DNA from: Comamonas sp. lk
GTDB taxonomy: Bacteria > Pseudomonadota > Gammaproteobacteria > Burkholderiales > Burkholderiaceae_C
NCBI RefSeq assembly: GCF_900564145.1
Contig: NZ_UOOB01000001.1
Span: 967,732 to 1,031,731 of the forward strand
Length of the DNA: 64,000 nt
Direction: 5' to 3'
How positions within the stretch are numbered: the stretch's first letter is position 1; each line of letters starts with the position of its first letter. Under the pieces are notes generated by a model. It was not told where the DNA came from. It worked only from the letters and a program-made list of their open reading frames with translations, and did no database searches. Both the position numbers and the translations under genes were made by a program. This document shows positions 46,358 through 56,161 of the stretch, piece by piece.

Positions 46358-46600
46358 ATGACTGCAGACCAACTCAAAGACCTGATCACCGCCGGCCTGC
46401 CGTGCGAGCACATTGCGCTGGAAGGCGATGGCCGGCATTGGTATGCCACCATTGTGTCGGCCCAGTTCGACGGCCAGCGCCTGCTGGGTCGCCAGCGTCT
46501 GGTGTATGCCACGCTGGGCAACCGCATGGCCACCGATGAAGTCCATGCGCTGTCCATGAAAACCTATACGCCAGCAGAATGGGCAGCCGCGCAGGCCTGA
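46358..46600 (+). CDS. ibaG: BolA-family protein IbaG-like
   Basis: An 80-residue class II BolA protein (YrbA/IbaG type). The fold is seen in LITAGLPCEHIALEGDGRHWYATIVSAQFDG and the conserved C-terminal VHALSMKTYTP with the His used to ligate a shared Fe-S cluster with a monothiol glutaredoxin. The Cys in GLPCEH is typical of this subgroup. Placement between mla and murA is conserved in many proteobacteria, as in E. coli mlaB-ibaG-murA. Confidence 0.93.
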   Translation: MTADQLKDLITAGLPCEHIALEGDGRHWYATIVSAQFDGQRLLGRQRLVYATLGNRMATDEVHALSMKTYTPAEWAAAQA

Positions 46601-46625
46601 GGGCCTGCTCGCAGCAAATTTCATA

Positions 46626-46658
46626 GCTGCCAGCGCTTTATGTAAAAGGGCTGGCGGC
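46626..46658. repeat. Intergenic palindromic repeat, type A, copy 3
   Basis: GCTGCCAGCGCTT (46626-46638), seven-base loop, AAGGGCTGGCGGC (46646-46658), between the bolA-like gene and murA. The left arm is identical to that of the 27294 copy, and the right arm is slightly diverged. Confidence 0.6.
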
Positions 46659-46695
46659 CAGTTTTATCTATATAACGGATTCAAGGCTTGATGCC

Positions 46696-47967
46696 ATGGA
46701 CAAACTCCTGATTCGCGGTGGACGCAGCCTGCATGGCGAAGTGATCATCTCTGGCGCCAAAAATGCCGCTTTGCCCGAGATGTGCGCCGCCCTGCTCACC
46801 AATGAGCCCGTGCATCTGCACAACATGCCCCGTCTGCACGACGTGGCCACCATGCGCCGCCTGCTGGACAACATGGGTGTTGTCACCGAAAGCCATGGCG
46901 AGCGTGGCGGCATCAGCTTTGTCGCTCCCGACAGTCTGACGCCCGAAGCGCCTTACGAGCTGGTCAAGACCATGCGCGCCTCGGTGCTGGCCCTGGGCCC
47001 GCTGCTGGCCCGCTTCGGCCGCGCCAAGGTCTCTCTGCCCGGCGGCTGCGCGATTGGCTCGCGCCCGGTGGATCAGCACATCAAGGGCCTGCAGGCCATG
47101 GGTGCCATCATCACCGTGGCAAACGGTTATATGCATGCCAGCCTGCCCGAAGGCTGGACGCGCCTGAAGGGCGCCCGCATCACCACCGACATGGTGACGG
47201 TGACCGGCACGGAGAACTTCCTCATGGCTGCGGCTCTGGCGGATGGCGAGACCGTGCTGGAAAACGCCGCCATGGAGCCCGAGATTCCCGATCTGGCCGA
47301 AATGCTGATCAAGATGGGCGCCAAGATTAGCGGTCACGGCACCAGCCGCATCGTGATCCAGGGTGTGGACAAGCTGCACGGCTGTGAACACCAGGTGGTG
47401 GCCGATCGTATCGAAGCCGGCACCTTTTTGTGCGCCGTGGCAGCCACCGGCGGCGAGGCCATGCTGCACCATGCACGTGCCGAGCATCTGGGCGCCGTGC
47501 TGGACAAGCTCAAGGACGCAGGTGTGGTGTGCGAAAGCTCGGCCGGTGGCATCCGCGTGCGCTCGGCTGGCAAGCTCAAGGCCCAAAGCTTCAGAACCAC
47601 CGAGTACCCCGGCTTCCCCACCGATATGCAGGCCCAGTTCATGGCGCTGAATCTGGTGGCCGAAGGCACCAGCGTGGTGACCGAGACGATTTTTGAAAAC
47701 CGCTTCATGCACGTCAACGAGATGCTGCGTCTGGGCGCGGCCATCACCACCGACGGCCGCGTGGCCAGCATCGAGGGCGGCAAGCGTCTGACGGGCGCTA
47801 CCGTGATGGCCACCGATCTGCGCGCTTCGGCCAGTCTGGTCATCGCCGGTCTGGTGGCCGAAGGCGAAACCCTGGTGGATCGCATTTATCACCTGGACCG
47901 TGGCTACGATCGCATGGAAGAAAAGCTGCGCACCCTGGGTGCAGATATCGAGAGAGTTTCGGCATGA
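46696..47967 (+). CDS. murA: UDP-N-acetylglucosamine 1-carboxyvinyltransferase
   Basis: MurA transfers enolpyruvate from PEP to UDP-GlcNAc, the first committed step of peptidoglycan synthesis, in the cytoplasm. The 423-residue protein has [18 protein letters not shown], the flexible loop with catalytic Cys118 ([14 protein letters not shown]), and [13 protein letters not shown] plus [20 protein letters not shown]. The Cys (not Asp) predicts sensitivity to fosfomycin-type chemistry at the active site. Its stop overlaps the hisG start. Confidence 0.97.
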   Translation: MDKLLIRGGRSLHGEVIISGAKNAALPEMCAALLTNEPVHLHNMPRLHDVATMRRLLDNMGVVTESHGERGGISFVAPDSLTPEAPYELVKTMRASVLALGPLLARFGRAKVSLPGGCAIGSRPVDQHIKGLQAMGAIITVANGYMHASLPEGWTRLKGARITTDMVTVTGTENFLMAAALADGETVLENAAMEPEIPDLAEMLIKMGAKISGHGTSRIVIQGVDKLHGCEHQVVADRIEAGTFLCAVAATGGEAMLHHARAEHLGAVLDKLKDAGVVCESSAGGIRVRSAGKLKAQSFRTTEYPGFPTDMQAQFMALNLVAEGTSVVTETIFENRFMHVNEMLRLGAAITTDGRVASIEGGKRLTGATVMATDLRASASLVIAGLVAEGETLVDRIYHLDRGYDRMEEKLRTLGADIERVSA

Positions 47968-48617
47968 GCATCACTATCGCCCTCTCCAAGGGCCGCATCT
48001 ACGAAGAAACCGTGCCCCTGCTGGCCGCTGCCGGCATCGAGGTGACGGAAGACATAGAAAAATCGCGCAAGCTGATTTTCGAAACCACCCAAAGCCATGT
48101 GCGCGTGGTGCTGGTGCGCGCCTCCGATGTGCCGGTGTACGTGCAGTACGGCGGCGCCGATCTGGGCGTATCCGGCCTGGATTCGTTGATCGAGCATGGC
48201 GGCCAGGGCCTGTACCAGCCGCTGGATCTGCAGATCGCCAAGTGCCGCGTCAGCGTGGCGGTGCGCAACGGCTTCGACTATGCACATGCGGTCAAGCAGG
48301 GCGCGCGTCTGCGCATTGCCACCAAGTACCCTGAAATTGCCCGCGATTTCTTCGCGCGCAAGGGCGTGCACGTGGACATGGTCAAGCTTTACGGCTCCAT
48401 GGAGCTGGCGCCGCTGACCGGCATGGCCGACGCCATCGTCGATCTGGTCTCCACGGGCAACACGCTCAAGGCCAATGATCTGGTCGAGGTCGAGCCCATC
48501 ATGGACATCAGCTCGCGCCTGGTCGTCAACCAGGCTTCGCTCAAGCTCAAGCAAGAGCCGCTGCGCCACATCATTGACTCGTTTGCGGCGGCTGTTGCTG
48601 CCAAGAATCAAAGTTAA
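47964..48617 (+). CDS. hisG: ATP phosphoribosyltransferase, short form
   Basis: HisG couples ATP and PRPP in the first step of histidine synthesis. At 217 residues it is the short form, which lacks the C-terminal regulatory domain and needs HisZ as a partner. No hisZ is in the window. [40 protein letters not shown] and [21 protein letters not shown] are family blocks. The ATG overlaps the murA stop by 4 bp, the usual betaproteobacterial arrangement. Confidence 0.96.
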   Translation: MSITIALSKGRIYEETVPLLAAAGIEVTEDIEKSRKLIFETTQSHVRVVLVRASDVPVYVQYGGADLGVSGLDSLIEHGGQGLYQPLDLQIAKCRVSVAVRNGFDYAHAVKQGARLRIATKYPEIARDFFARKGVHVDMVKLYGSMELAPLTGMADAIVDLVSTGNTLKANDLVEVEPIMDISSRLVVNQASLKLKQEPLRHIIDSFAAAVAAKNQS

Positions 48618-48646
48618 ACCCTCTGATCTCTCTGCCGGTAATTACT

Positions 48647-49963
48647 ATGGAATTCGTAGCTGCTCCCGCCCGTCTGTCAACCGCTGATGCTACATTCGAG
48701 CATGATTTTGCGCAGCGTCTGCATTGGTCGGCCGACACGGACGCCGCCATCGAGCAGCGCGTGGCCGACATCCTGGCCGACGTACAGGCGCGTGGCGATG
48801 CGGCAGTGCTCGAATACACGGCCCGCTTTGACGGCTTGAGCGCCGAGAGCATGGCGGCGCTGGAACTGACCCAGGCCGAACTCAAAGCCGCTTTCGACAG
48901 CCTGCCCGACGAACAGCGCCAGGCGCTGGAATCGGCGGCCCGCCGCGTCAAGAGCTACCACGAAGCCCAGAAGAAGGCCAATGGCGAAAGCTGGAGCTAC
49001 CGTGACGAAGACGGCAGCTTGCTGGGCCAGAAGGTCACGCCGCTGGACCGCGTGGGCATTTACGTGCCCGGCGGCAAGGCCGCCTATCCCAGTAGCGTGC
49101 TGATGAACGCCATTCCCGCCCATGTGGCCGGCGTGCCCGAGATCATCATGGTCGTGCCCACGCCCAAGGGCGAGAAGAACGCGCTGGTGCTGGCTGCGGC
49201 CTATGTGGCCGGCGTGACACGTGCTTTCACCATTGGCGGCGCCCAGGCCGTGGCGGCTCTGGCCTACGGCACGGCCACCGTGCCCAAAGTGGACAAGATC
49301 ACCGGCCCCGGCAATGCCTATGTGGCCAGCGCCAAAAAGCGCGTGTTTGGTCTCGTGGGCATCGACATGATTGCCGGCCCCAGCGAAATTCTGGTGCTGG
49401 CCGACGGTACGACGCCGCCCGACTGGGTGGCCATGGACCTGTTCAGCCAGGCCGAGCACGACGAGCTGGCCCAGTCCATCTTGTTGTGCCCCGATGCCGA
49501 CTACATCGCTGCCGTGCAGCGCGAAATCGACCGTCTGCTGCCCGAGATGCCGCGCAAGGCCATCATCGCCAAAAGCCTGTCCGACCGCGGTGCGCTGATT
49601 CTGACGCGCGATATGGAAGAAGCCTGTGCCATCAGCAACCGCATTGCGCCCGAGCACCTGGAAGTCTCAAGCCGCGACCCGCACCGCTGGGAGCCGCTGC
49701 TCAAGCACGCTGGCGCCATCTTCCTGGGTGCGTACACATCGGAAAGCCTGGGCGACTACTGCGCCGGCCCCAACCACGTGCTGCCCACCAGCGGCACGGC
49801 GCGCTTTTCCTCGCCGCTGGGTGTCTATGACTTCCAGAAGCGCTCCAGCCTGATCGAAGTCAGCGAAGCCGGTGCCCAGACACTGGGGCAGATCGCTTCG
49901 GTGCTGGCCCATGGCGAAGGTTTGCAGGGCCACGCCCGTGCAGCAGAGATGCGTTTGAAGTAA
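48647..49963 (+). CDS. hisD: Histidinol dehydrogenase
   Basis: HisD oxidises L-histidinol to histidine in two NAD-dependent steps with zinc. The 438-residue protein shows [44 protein letters not shown] and the zinc-binding SQAEHDE motif, and APEHLEV with catalytic residues. [18 protein letters not shown] follows. It is 29 bp after hisG and is followed by a terminator, so hisGD form a unit with murA while hisCBHA start again downstream. Confidence 0.96.
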   Translation: MEFVAAPARLSTADATFEHDFAQRLHWSADTDAAIEQRVADILADVQARGDAAVLEYTARFDGLSAESMAALELTQAELKAAFDSLPDEQRQALESAARRVKSYHEAQKKANGESWSYRDEDGSLLGQKVTPLDRVGIYVPGGKAAYPSSVLMNAIPAHVAGVPEIIMVVPTPKGEKNALVLAAAYVAGVTRAFTIGGAQAVAALAYGTATVPKVDKITGPGNAYVASAKKRVFGLVGIDMIAGPSEILVLADGTTPPDWVAMDLFSQAEHDELAQSILLCPDADYIAAVQREIDRLLPEMPRKAIIAKSLSDRGALILTRDMEEACAISNRIAPEHLEVSSRDPHRWEPLLKHAGAIFLGAYTSESLGDYCAGPNHVLPTSGTARFSSPLGVYDFQKRSSLIEVSEAGAQTLGQIASVLAHGEGLQGHARAAEMRLK

Positions 49964-50000
49964 AGCTGCAAAAGCACTTTGCTCACCCCGCCCCTCAAAA

Positions 50001-50030
50001 AAAGCCGCGCCATTCAAGCGCGGCTTTTTT
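50001..50030 (+). terminator. Rho-independent terminator after hisD
   Basis: AAAGCCGCGC (50001-50010), loop CATTCAA, GCGCGGCTTT (50018-50027) with further T to 50030. Confidence 0.92.
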
Positions 50031-50142
50031 CTTGTCTTGCCGGGCGTGACTGCAAAGAATGCTTTCAAGATGTTTTTGTGCTCGTGTGTCCGCATGTTTT
50101 TCGACACACTGGCAGCCATCCCCTGTTTTGAGGAGTCAATCC

Positions 50143-51018
50143 ATGAATTTTGCGGCTGCATACTGGCGCACGCGTTACGGGTCTTTTTTGCTGGGCTTGC
50201 TGGTGGCGGCCGGCCTGGCCGCCTGTACCACGCAGCCGCCCATGGCAGCTTCGCCGGCGGCGGCAGTCATGGATGCGGCTCCGGCTCCACCCGTGGCGGC
50301 GGGCATGGTCGTTCCACCGGCTGCCAAAGCGCAATCCACGCTGGGTACGCAATGGGGCGAGGGGCGCGAATCCGCCACCAAGGTTGTGCAGGCATCGCGG
50401 CTCACACCCGACCATGCGCGGGCCGTGGCCCAGATGCGCTACAGCGATGAAGACAGCATCCGCCGGGCGCTGGGGCGTACAGCCGATCGCCAGACCAATG
50501 TGCTGCTGGCCGATGGCGATGTGGAGTGGATGGTCTCCAGCGGCAGCGGTCCGGCCCTGCCGATTTTCAGCACACGTGGCGGCAGCAATTACCAGGTGGC
50601 CGGGCGCAGCGGCGAGCGCTATGAGCTGGTCTATCACAACCGCAGCACGCGCTATTACGAGGTGGTGGCCACGGTTGATGGCCTGGACGTGCTCTCCGGC
50701 AAGCCGGGTAGCGTGAAAAATGACGGCTATCTGCTGCGCCCCGGCGAGAGGCTGGTGATCGACGGTTTTCGCAAGAACGACAGGGAAGTGGCGGCCTTTC
50801 GCTTCTCGGCCAAGGGCCGGGCCTATGCCAACAACACGCCGGCTGGCGATGCCCGCAATGTGGGGGTGATCGGCACGGCACTGTTCGAGGTACGCCTGGA
50901 TGAACGCGACCCCGATCTGCCGCCGCGCCGCCGTGCGCCCGAGGTGGAGTCGCGTGACCCGCGGGCTTTCCCGGCCGATTCCGGCTCTTTTGCCCCTGCG
51001 CCGCAATACCGTCGCTAA
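50143..51018 (+). CDS. Putative lipoprotein of unknown function
   Basis: A 291-residue protein with a lipoprotein signal ending LAAC (Cys28), an Ala/Pro-rich linker to about 70, then a conserved-looking domain. ASRLTPDHARAVAQMRYSDED and ADGDVEWMVS are seen, then a beta-rich part with YELVYHNRSTRYYEVVATVDGLDVLSG and GYLLRPGERLVIDGFRK. The last 30 residues are Arg/Pro-rich and probably disordered. I do not recognise a named family. The NRSTRYYEVVATVDG-DVLSGKPG string resembles domains in proteins tied to surface or kinase-like lipoproteins, but that is weak. It lies between hisD and a toxin-antitoxin pair. ATG after AGGAG. Confidence 0.75.
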   Translation: MNFAAAYWRTRYGSFLLGLLVAAGLAACTTQPPMAASPAAAVMDAAPAPPVAAGMVVPPAAKAQSTLGTQWGEGRESATKVVQASRLTPDHARAVAQMRYSDEDSIRRALGRTADRQTNVLLADGDVEWMVSSGSGPALPIFSTRGGSNYQVAGRSGERYELVYHNRSTRYYEVVATVDGLDVLSGKPGSVKNDGYLLRPGERLVIDGFRKNDREVAAFRFSAKGRAYANNTPAGDARNVGVIGTALFEVRLDERDPDLPPRRRAPEVESRDPRAFPADSGSFAPAPQYRR

Positions 51019-51034
51019 ACCGTCAAGACGACCC

Positions 51035-51060
51035 AAGGCCCGGAACATCCGGGCCTTTTT
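51035..51060 (+). terminator. Rho-independent terminator after the lipoprotein gene
   Basis: AAGGCCCGGA (51035-51044), loop ACA, TCCGGGCCTT (51048-51057) followed by T to 51060. Confidence 0.9.
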
Positions 51061-51121
51061 GCATGGGTTTGTTGGCGGCAAAGTCCGGAATCTGACGCAG
51101 ATTTTGGTGATTTATCAAGCG

Positions 51122-51152
51122 ACACGAATTTCGTGTTACACGAATTTCGTGT
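51122..51152. promoter_or_regulatory. Two tandem perfect palindromes, likely VapB operator
   Basis: ACACGAATTTCGTGT occurs at 51122-51136 and again at 51138-51152, spaced by one base. Each is a perfect palindrome around a central T. They lie just before the antitoxin start at 51156. Tandem palindromes at this position are typical autoregulatory operators of toxin-antitoxin modules with ribbon-helix-helix antitoxins. Confidence 0.8.
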
Positions 51153-51155
51153 ACC

Positions 51156-51446
51156 ATGCAAGACATGAAAAACGTCACCATCACTGTGGAAGACAGCGTG
51201 CTCGAATGGGCACGGGTCGAAGCGGCGCGGCGCGGCACCAGTGTTTCGCGCATGCTGGGTGACTTCATGGCCGAGATGCAGCGCCGCGAGGATTCCTACG
51301 AGCGCGCCTATCTGGCCTGGCGCACGGATGAGCGCAGCTGGAAGGCGTCGGCAGCACCAGCTGCTGCTCCCAGTTCCGTAGCGCGTAGCGCAAGTGTTCA
51401 AAGGGCTGCAGACCCGAAGCAGCCAAAGTCTGGAGTGTTGGCATGA
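51156..51446 (+). CDS. VapB-like ribbon-helix-helix antitoxin
   Basis: A 96-residue small protein. The N-terminal strand KNVTITVEDSVLEWARVEAARRGTSVSRMLGDFMAEM has the strand-helix-helix pattern of RHH DNA-binding antitoxins. The rest (from about 45) is an Ala/Ser-rich toxin-binding tail. It overlaps the PIN-domain gene by 4 bp and is preceded by two palindromic operators. The start may be ATG 51156 or 51165. It would neutralise the toxin and repress the pair. Confidence 0.82.
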   Translation: MQDMKNVTITVEDSVLEWARVEAARRGTSVSRMLGDFMAEMQRREDSYERAYLAWRTDERSWKASAAPAAAPSSVARSASVQRAADPKQPKSGVLA

Positions 51447-51892
51447 CGGCCATGAGCATGGTGTTTGTCGATACCTCGGTGCTGATCGCCGCCGAGGACG
51501 TGGCTGCAGGTGCGCTGTATGAGGCCAGCCTGGGCTGGCTGGATGCGCTGTGGCGCACGCGCAGCGGCCGCACCGGCAACCAGGCGTTGGTGGAGTTCTA
51601 CGACCAGGTGACTACCGCCACTGCCCCCATGCCTCAGGGCGATGCGCGCGCCGCCATCCGCCGCTACCAGACCTGGACGCCGTGGAAGACCGATGCCGCC
51701 ACGCTGGAGACCGCCTGGGCCGTGCAGGCCCGCCACCAGCTGGCTTTTGGCGATTGCCTGGCCGTGGCCTGTGCCCAGCACAGCGGCTGCAGCCATATGC
51801 TGAGTCTGCATCTGCCCCATGGGGCCGAGTTTGGCGGCGTGACGATGGTGCATCCGCTGCAGCAGGCAGCTTCCGCAGACAATGAGACCTGA
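51443..51892 (+). CDS. PIN-domain toxin, VapC-like, with an altered last acidic motif
   Basis: A 149-residue PIN-domain protein, predicted to be a metal-dependent ribonuclease toxin. Three acidic positions are visible: Asp10 (VFVDTSVL), Glu51 (LVEFYDQVT) and Asp104 (FGDCLAVACA). In relatives the next strand usually reads L-SEDL with the fourth acidic residue; here it reads MLSLHLPHG, with Leu and His instead (near 119-126). The toxin may therefore be weak or inactive. The following GGVTMVHPL strand is retained. It is coupled to the antitoxin gene by ATGA overlap and lies 48 bp before hisC. Confidence 0.82.
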   Translation: MTAMSMVFVDTSVLIAAEDVAAGALYEASLGWLDALWRTRSGRTGNQALVEFYDQVTTATAPMPQGDARAAIRRYQTWTPWKTDAATLETAWAVQARHQLAFGDCLAVACAQHSGCSHMLSLHLPHGAEFGGVTMVHPLQQAASADNET

Positions 51893-51939
51893 GTGACCGA
51901 CAAAGGCCGACTCCCGCCCCGCGTGAAAGAGTGAAATCC

Positions 51940-53058
51940 ATGACTTCTCAAGACCCCCAATCCAAGGCTCTGCAACGCATTCGCGCCGATGTGCGCGCCA
52001 TGCAGGCCTACCATGTGCAGGCTTCTCAAGGCCTGCTCAAGATGGACACCATGGAGAACCCCTACCGTCTGCCCGTGGCGCTGCAGCAAAAGCTGGGTGC
52101 GCATCTGGGCGGTCTGGAGATCAACCGCTACCCCGGCGAACGCCTGGAAGTGCTCAAGCAGATGCTGGCCAACTATGCCGGCGCACCGGCGGGCACGGCC
52201 GTGCTGCTGGGCAATGGCTCGGACGAAATCATCACCTTGCTGGCGCTGGCCACGGCCCAGCCCACGGAAGGTGGCCGCGCCAAGATGCTGGCGCCCATGC
52301 CGGGCTTTGTGATGTATCCCTTGAGCGCCAAGCTACAGGGGCTGGACTTTGTGGGCGTCAATCTGACGGCCGACTTCGACCTCGACGTGCCGGCCATGAA
52401 GGCCGCCATCGCCGCGCAAAAGCCGGCCATCACCTATATCGCCTATCCCAACAATCCGACGGCTACGCTGTGGGCCGAGGACAAGGTGCAGGCCATCATT
52501 GACGCCGTGGCCGATGTGGGCGGTCTGGTGGTGATGGATGAGGCCTACCAGCCTTTTGCCAGCCGCAGCTGGATCACCCGCATGCAGGCCGAGCCGGCGC
52601 GCAATGCCCATGTGCTGCTGATGCGCACCCTGAGTAAGTTCGGTCTGGCCGGTGCACGCCTGGGCTATCTGATCGGCCCGGCCGCCATCGTCAACGAAAT
52701 CGACAAGGTGCGCCCGCCTTACAACATCAGCGTGCTCAACTGCGAGACTGCGATTTTTGCGCTCGAGCATGAGTCGCTTTATGCCGAGCAGGCAGCTGCC
52801 ATCCGTGCCGAGCGTCAGCCTCTGGTGGATGCCTTGAAGGCCATTAATGGTGTGGAAAAAGTCTGGCCCTCCGAAGCCAATATGGTGTTGCTGCGCGTCA
52901 AAGATGCAGGCCAGGCCCAGGTCGCCATGAAGGCGCGCGGCGTGCTGGTGAAGAATGTCTCGGCCATGCATCCGCTGCTGGTCAACTGCCTGCGCCTGAC
53001 CGTGGGCACTCGCGAAGAAAACGCCCAGATGCTGGCGGCGTTGAAGGAATCCCTATGA
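51940..53058 (+). CDS. hisC: Histidinol-phosphate aminotransferase
   Basis: HisC is the PLP enzyme that transaminates imidazole acetol phosphate to histidinol phosphate. The 372-residue protein shows [58 protein letters not shown] and the PLP lysine, Lys233, in [15 protein letters not shown]. The ATG at 51940 gives the family start. It overlaps hisB by 4 bp. A toxin-antitoxin module immediately upstream probably reads into it. Confidence 0.95.
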   Translation: MTSQDPQSKALQRIRADVRAMQAYHVQASQGLLKMDTMENPYRLPVALQQKLGAHLGGLEINRYPGERLEVLKQMLANYAGAPAGTAVLLGNGSDEIITLLALATAQPTEGGRAKMLAPMPGFVMYPLSAKLQGLDFVGVNLTADFDLDVPAMKAAIAAQKPAITYIAYPNNPTATLWAEDKVQAIIDAVADVGGLVVMDEAYQPFASRSWITRMQAEPARNAHVLLMRTLSKFGLAGARLGYLIGPAAIVNEIDKVRPPYNISVLNCETAIFALEHESLYAEQAAAIRAERQPLVDALKAINGVEKVWPSEANMVLLRVKDAGQAQVAMKARGVLVKNVSAMHPLLVNCLRLTVGTREENAQMLAALKESL

Positions 53059-53678
53059 ATAACATCGTCCCCTCGATCCCGCATGACTTGCCGCGCACCG
53101 CAGAAGTGACGCGCAACACGGCCGAAACCCGCGTGGCCGTGCGCATCAACCTTGACGGCAGCGGCAAGGCACAGCTGAACTCGGGCATTGGCTTTCTGGA
53201 TCACATGCTCGATCAGATTGCCCGGCACGGCCTGATCGACATGGACATCGAATGTGCGGGCGATCTGCACATCGACGGCCACCACACGGTGGAAGACATC
53301 GGTATCACACTGGGCCAGGCCTTTGCCAAGGCCGTGGGCGATAAAAAAGGCATTCGCCGCTACGGCCACGCCTATGTGCCGCTGGACGAAGCCTTGAGCC
53401 GGGTGGTGATTGATTTTTCGGGTCGCCCCGGCCTGCATATGGATGTGAAGTTCACCTCGGGCCGCTTGGGTCAGCTCGATACGCAGCTGGTGTACGAGTT
53501 CTTCCAGGGCTTTTCGAACCATGCGGGTGTCACGCTGCATATCGATAATCTCAAAGGCTTCAACGCCCACCACCAGTGCGAGACCATCTTCAAGGCTTTT
53601 GCCCGTGCTCTGCGCTTTGCGCTGGAGCGTGACGAGCGCATGGCCGGCGTGATTCCCTCCACCAAGGGTGCGCTTTGA
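53055..53678 (+). CDS. hisB: Imidazoleglycerol-phosphate dehydratase
   Basis: A monofunctional HisB dehydratase (207 residues) that makes imidazole acetol phosphate with manganese. The metal-binding motifs are [35 protein letters not shown] and [19 protein letters not shown]. It lacks the phosphatase domain of the enterobacterial bifunctional protein. A 50-bp gap before hisH holds a type B repeat overlapping the hisH start. Confidence 0.96.
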   Translation: MNNIVPSIPHDLPRTAEVTRNTAETRVAVRINLDGSGKAQLNSGIGFLDHMLDQIARHGLIDMDIECAGDLHIDGHHTVEDIGITLGQAFAKAVGDKKGIRRYGHAYVPLDEALSRVVIDFSGRPGLHMDVKFTSGRLGQLDTQLVYEFFQGFSNHAGVTLHIDNLKGFNAHHQCETIFKAFARALRFALERDERMAGVIPSTKGAL

Positions 53679-53692
53679 TTTTTGAGTGTTTT

Positions 53693-53730
53693 AGCCTTCA
53701 AGTCCAACATCCATAAGCGGTAGCTGCTAT
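53693..53730. repeat. Intergenic repeat, type B, copy 2
   Basis: Read on the minus strand it runs from ATAGC through GCTTAT to TGGACTTGAAGGCT, the same layout as 37078-37116. It ends on the first bases of the hisH start codon (53729). Confidence 0.45.
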
Positions 53731-54397
53731 GAGTTTGAAGAACAACACCGTGGCCGTGGTCGATTACGGCATGGGCAATCTGCGTTCCGTCTCCCAGGCC
53801 GTGCGCACGGCCGCTGCCGCGTCGGGCTGGGAGGTGGTGGTCACCGCCGATCCCGAAGTCGTGTTTGCCGCCAATCGCGTGGTGCTGCCGGGACAGGGCG
53901 CGATGCCCGATTGCATGCGCGAGCTGCGCGAATCCGGGCTGCAGGAAGCGGTGCTGGATGCGGCGGCCAACAAGCCGCTGTTCGGTGTCTGCGTGGGCAT
54001 GCAGATGCTGCTCGATCACAGCGACGAAGGCGATGTACCGGGCCTGGGCCTGATCCCCGGCCGGGTGCGCAAATTCGATCTGCAAGGCCGCATCCAGGCC
54101 GACGGCAGCCGCTTCAAAGTACCGCAAATGGGCTGGAATCAGGTACTGCAGACGCCCCAGGGCGGCAAGCCCCATGCGTTGTGGAGCGGGATTCCCGACA
54201 ACAGCTTCTACTATTTCGTGCACAGCTTTTATGCGCAGGTGCAACAGCCACAGCATTGCGCGGCGCAGACTGACTACGGCGGCCTGTTTGCATGTGCCGT
54301 CGCACGCGATAATATTTTCGCAACCCAGTTCCACCCCGAGAAAAGCTCGGACCAGGGACTGGCGTTGTTCCGCAACTTCCTGGGCTGGAAGCCCTGA
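53729..54397 (+). CDS. hisH: Imidazole glycerol phosphate synthase glutaminase subunit
   Basis: HisH (222 residues) is the glutamine amidotransferase that feeds ammonia to HisF. The catalytic triad is Cys88 ([11 protein letters not shown]) with His and Glu in [20 protein letters not shown] is the N-terminal signature and [10 protein letters not shown] is also conserved. Its partner HisF is not encoded downstream in this window. hisA follows by 59 bp. Confidence 0.95.
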   Translation: MSLKNNTVAVVDYGMGNLRSVSQAVRTAAAASGWEVVVTADPEVVFAANRVVLPGQGAMPDCMRELRESGLQEAVLDAAANKPLFGVCVGMQMLLDHSDEGDVPGLGLIPGRVRKFDLQGRIQADGSRFKVPQMGWNQVLQTPQGGKPHALWSGIPDNSFYYFVHSFYAQVQQPQHCAAQTDYGGLFACAVARDNIFATQFHPEKSSDQGLALFRNFLGWKP

Positions 54398-54456
54398 AGT
54401 TTTTTCTCAGTGCACGGGCCGTTTATCCAGGCCTTTTTTGCTAGCCCATCACCATC

Positions 54457-55200
54457 ATGTTGCTTATTCCCGCCATCGACCTCAAGGACGGCCACTGCGT
54501 ACGCCTCATCCAGGGTGATATGGATCAGTCCACCACTTTCGGGGAAGACCCCGCAGCCATGGCCACCAAGTGGCTGGATGCTGGTGCACGCCGATTGCAC
54601 CTGGTGGATCTCAACGGCGCTTTTGCGGGCCAGCCCAAGAATCTGGGCGCCATCAAGAGCATCCTCAAGGCAGTGAACGGCGAAATCCCCGTGCAACTGG
54701 GCGGAGGCATCCGTGATCTGGACACCATTGAGCGCTACATCGATCTGGGTATCGAATACCTGATCATCGGCACGGCGGCGGTGAAGAACCCCGGCTTTCT
54801 GCAGGACGCCTGCAGCGCCTTTCCCGGCCACATCATCGTGGGCCTGGATGCCAAGGACGGCAAGGTCGCCATCGACGGCTGGAGCAAGCTCACCGGCCAG
54901 GACGTGATCGAGACCGCCAAGCGCTTTGAAGGCTGGGGCGTGGAATCCATCATCTACACCGACATCGGCCGTGATGGCATGCTGACCGGCATCAATGTGG
55001 ATGCCACCGTCAAGCTGGCCCAGGCGCTGAAGATTCCCGTCATCGCCTCCGGTGGTCTGGCCGGCATCGCCGACATCGAAGCGCTGTGCAAGGTGGAAGA
55101 CGAAGGCGTTGAAGGCGTGATCTGCGGTCGTGCCATCTATACCGGCGATCTGGACTTTGCGACAGGCCAGGAGCGCGCGGACGAGCTCTCCGGTGTCTGA
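54457..55200 (+). CDS. hisA: Phosphoribosylformimino-5-aminoimidazole carboxamide ribotide isomerase
   Basis: HisA is a TIM-barrel isomerase (247 residues) that opens ProFAR to [25 protein letters not shown] holds the first catalytic Asp, [21 protein letters not shown] and [19 protein letters not shown] the later phosphate-binding and catalytic positions. [13 protein letters not shown] closes the barrel. It is the last his gene of the cluster; the next frame encodes an epimerase-like protein. Confidence 0.96.
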   Translation: MLLIPAIDLKDGHCVRLIQGDMDQSTTFGEDPAAMATKWLDAGARRLHLVDLNGAFAGQPKNLGAIKSILKAVNGEIPVQLGGGIRDLDTIERYIDLGIEYLIIGTAAVKNPGFLQDACSAFPGHIIVGLDAKDGKVAIDGWSKLTGQDVIETAKRFEGWGVESIIYTDIGRDGMLTGINVDATVKLAQALKIPVIASGGLAGIADIEALCKVEDEGVEGVICGRAIYTGDLDFATGQERADELSGV

Positions 55201-56086
55201 TTCGGCTGTTCAGGCGGTGGCAATGGCTGCCGCCACTGCGACTGCAACCACCTGGCAGGGGCTGCCCGCGATTGCGCTGCAATTGCCGGGTGGCGACAGC
55301 GCATTGATTGCGCTGCAGGGCGCGCAAGTGCTGTCCTGGGTCGCCTCTGGCCAGCAGCGCCTGTTTTTGAGCCCCCTGGCCGCGCACGATGGGCACACGC
55401 CTATTCGCGGCGGCATTCCGGTCTGCTTTCCCCAGTTCAACCAGCGCGGCCCGCTGGTCAAGCATGGCTTTGCGCGCAGCATGGCCTGGAGCGCGGATGC
55501 ACAGAACGCCAAGGTGCTGGCCGATGGCGCAATGGAGCTGGTGCTGACGCTGCAGGACAGCGAAGCCACCCGCGCCGTCTGGCCCCATGCGTTTGAAGCG
55601 CAGCTGTGCGTGCAACTGCGTCCCGCTGCGTTGACGGTGCAGCTGAAGGTGCACAACCTGGGCCGGCAGGAGTTGCCGTTCACGGCCGCCTTGCACAGCT
55701 ATCTGCAAATGCCTTTGCCGGTGGAGCAGATGCAGCTGAAAGGGCTGGACGGACTGAAATTCTGGGATGCGGTGGCAGACACCCATCCTGTGCAGCAAGG
55801 CCCACTGGGCTTTGGCGTGGAAACCGACCGAGTCTACTCACGCCCGGCACAGACTCTGCAATTGCAGAGCACGGCGGGGGCGCCCTGGCTGGAGATAGGT
55901 CAGGAGGCCGACTGGAGCGAAACCGTGGTTTGGAACCCAGGCCCCGACTTGTGTGCCCAGCTGGCCGATATGGAGCCCGAGGGCTACCGGCAGATGTTGT
56001 GCGTAGAGGCTGCGGCCATTGATGCGCCCGTGGTGCTGGCACCGGGCCAGCGCTGGCAGGCTGCGCAGAGACTCAGTTGCCTTTGA
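55193..56086 (+). CDS. D-hexose-6-phosphate mutarotase-like aldose epimerase
   Basis: A 297-residue galactose-mutarotase-fold protein of the YeaD/hexose-6-phosphate epimerase family. [60 protein letters not shown] and [27 protein letters not shown] are family blocks; the last contains the catalytic Glu, and the His lies in KHGFAR or ALHSY. The GTG at 55193, overlapping hisA, is assumed; an ATG at 55223 is possible. It is cotranscribed after hisA and converges with pelG. Confidence 0.87.
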   Translation: MSDSAVQAVAMAAATATATTWQGLPAIALQLPGGDSALIALQGAQVLSWVASGQQRLFLSPLAAHDGHTPIRGGIPVCFPQFNQRGPLVKHGFARSMAWSADAQNAKVLADGAMELVLTLQDSEATRAVWPHAFEAQLCVQLRPAALTVQLKVHNLGRQELPFTAALHSYLQMPLPVEQMQLKGLDGLKFWDAVADTHPVQQGPLGFGVETDRVYSRPAQTLQLQSTAGAPWLEIGQEADWSETVVWNPGPDLCAQLADMEPEGYRQMLCVEAAAIDAPVVLAPGQRWQAAQRLSCL

Positions 56087-56099
56087 CACTACTATCCAT

Positions 56100-56133
56100 A
56101 ACAACAAAGCACCATCTCTGGTGCTTTGTTGTT
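56100..56133. terminator. Bidirectional terminator between epimerase gene and pelG
   Basis: Fifteen-base perfect arms AACAACAAAGCACCA (56100-56114) and TGGTGCTTTGTTGTT (56119-56133), loop TCTC, lie between two convergent genes. It closes the his transcript and the pel transcript. Confidence 0.88.
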
Positions 56134-56161
56134 TGTGCCAGTCGACATGAGCCGGCTGGGA

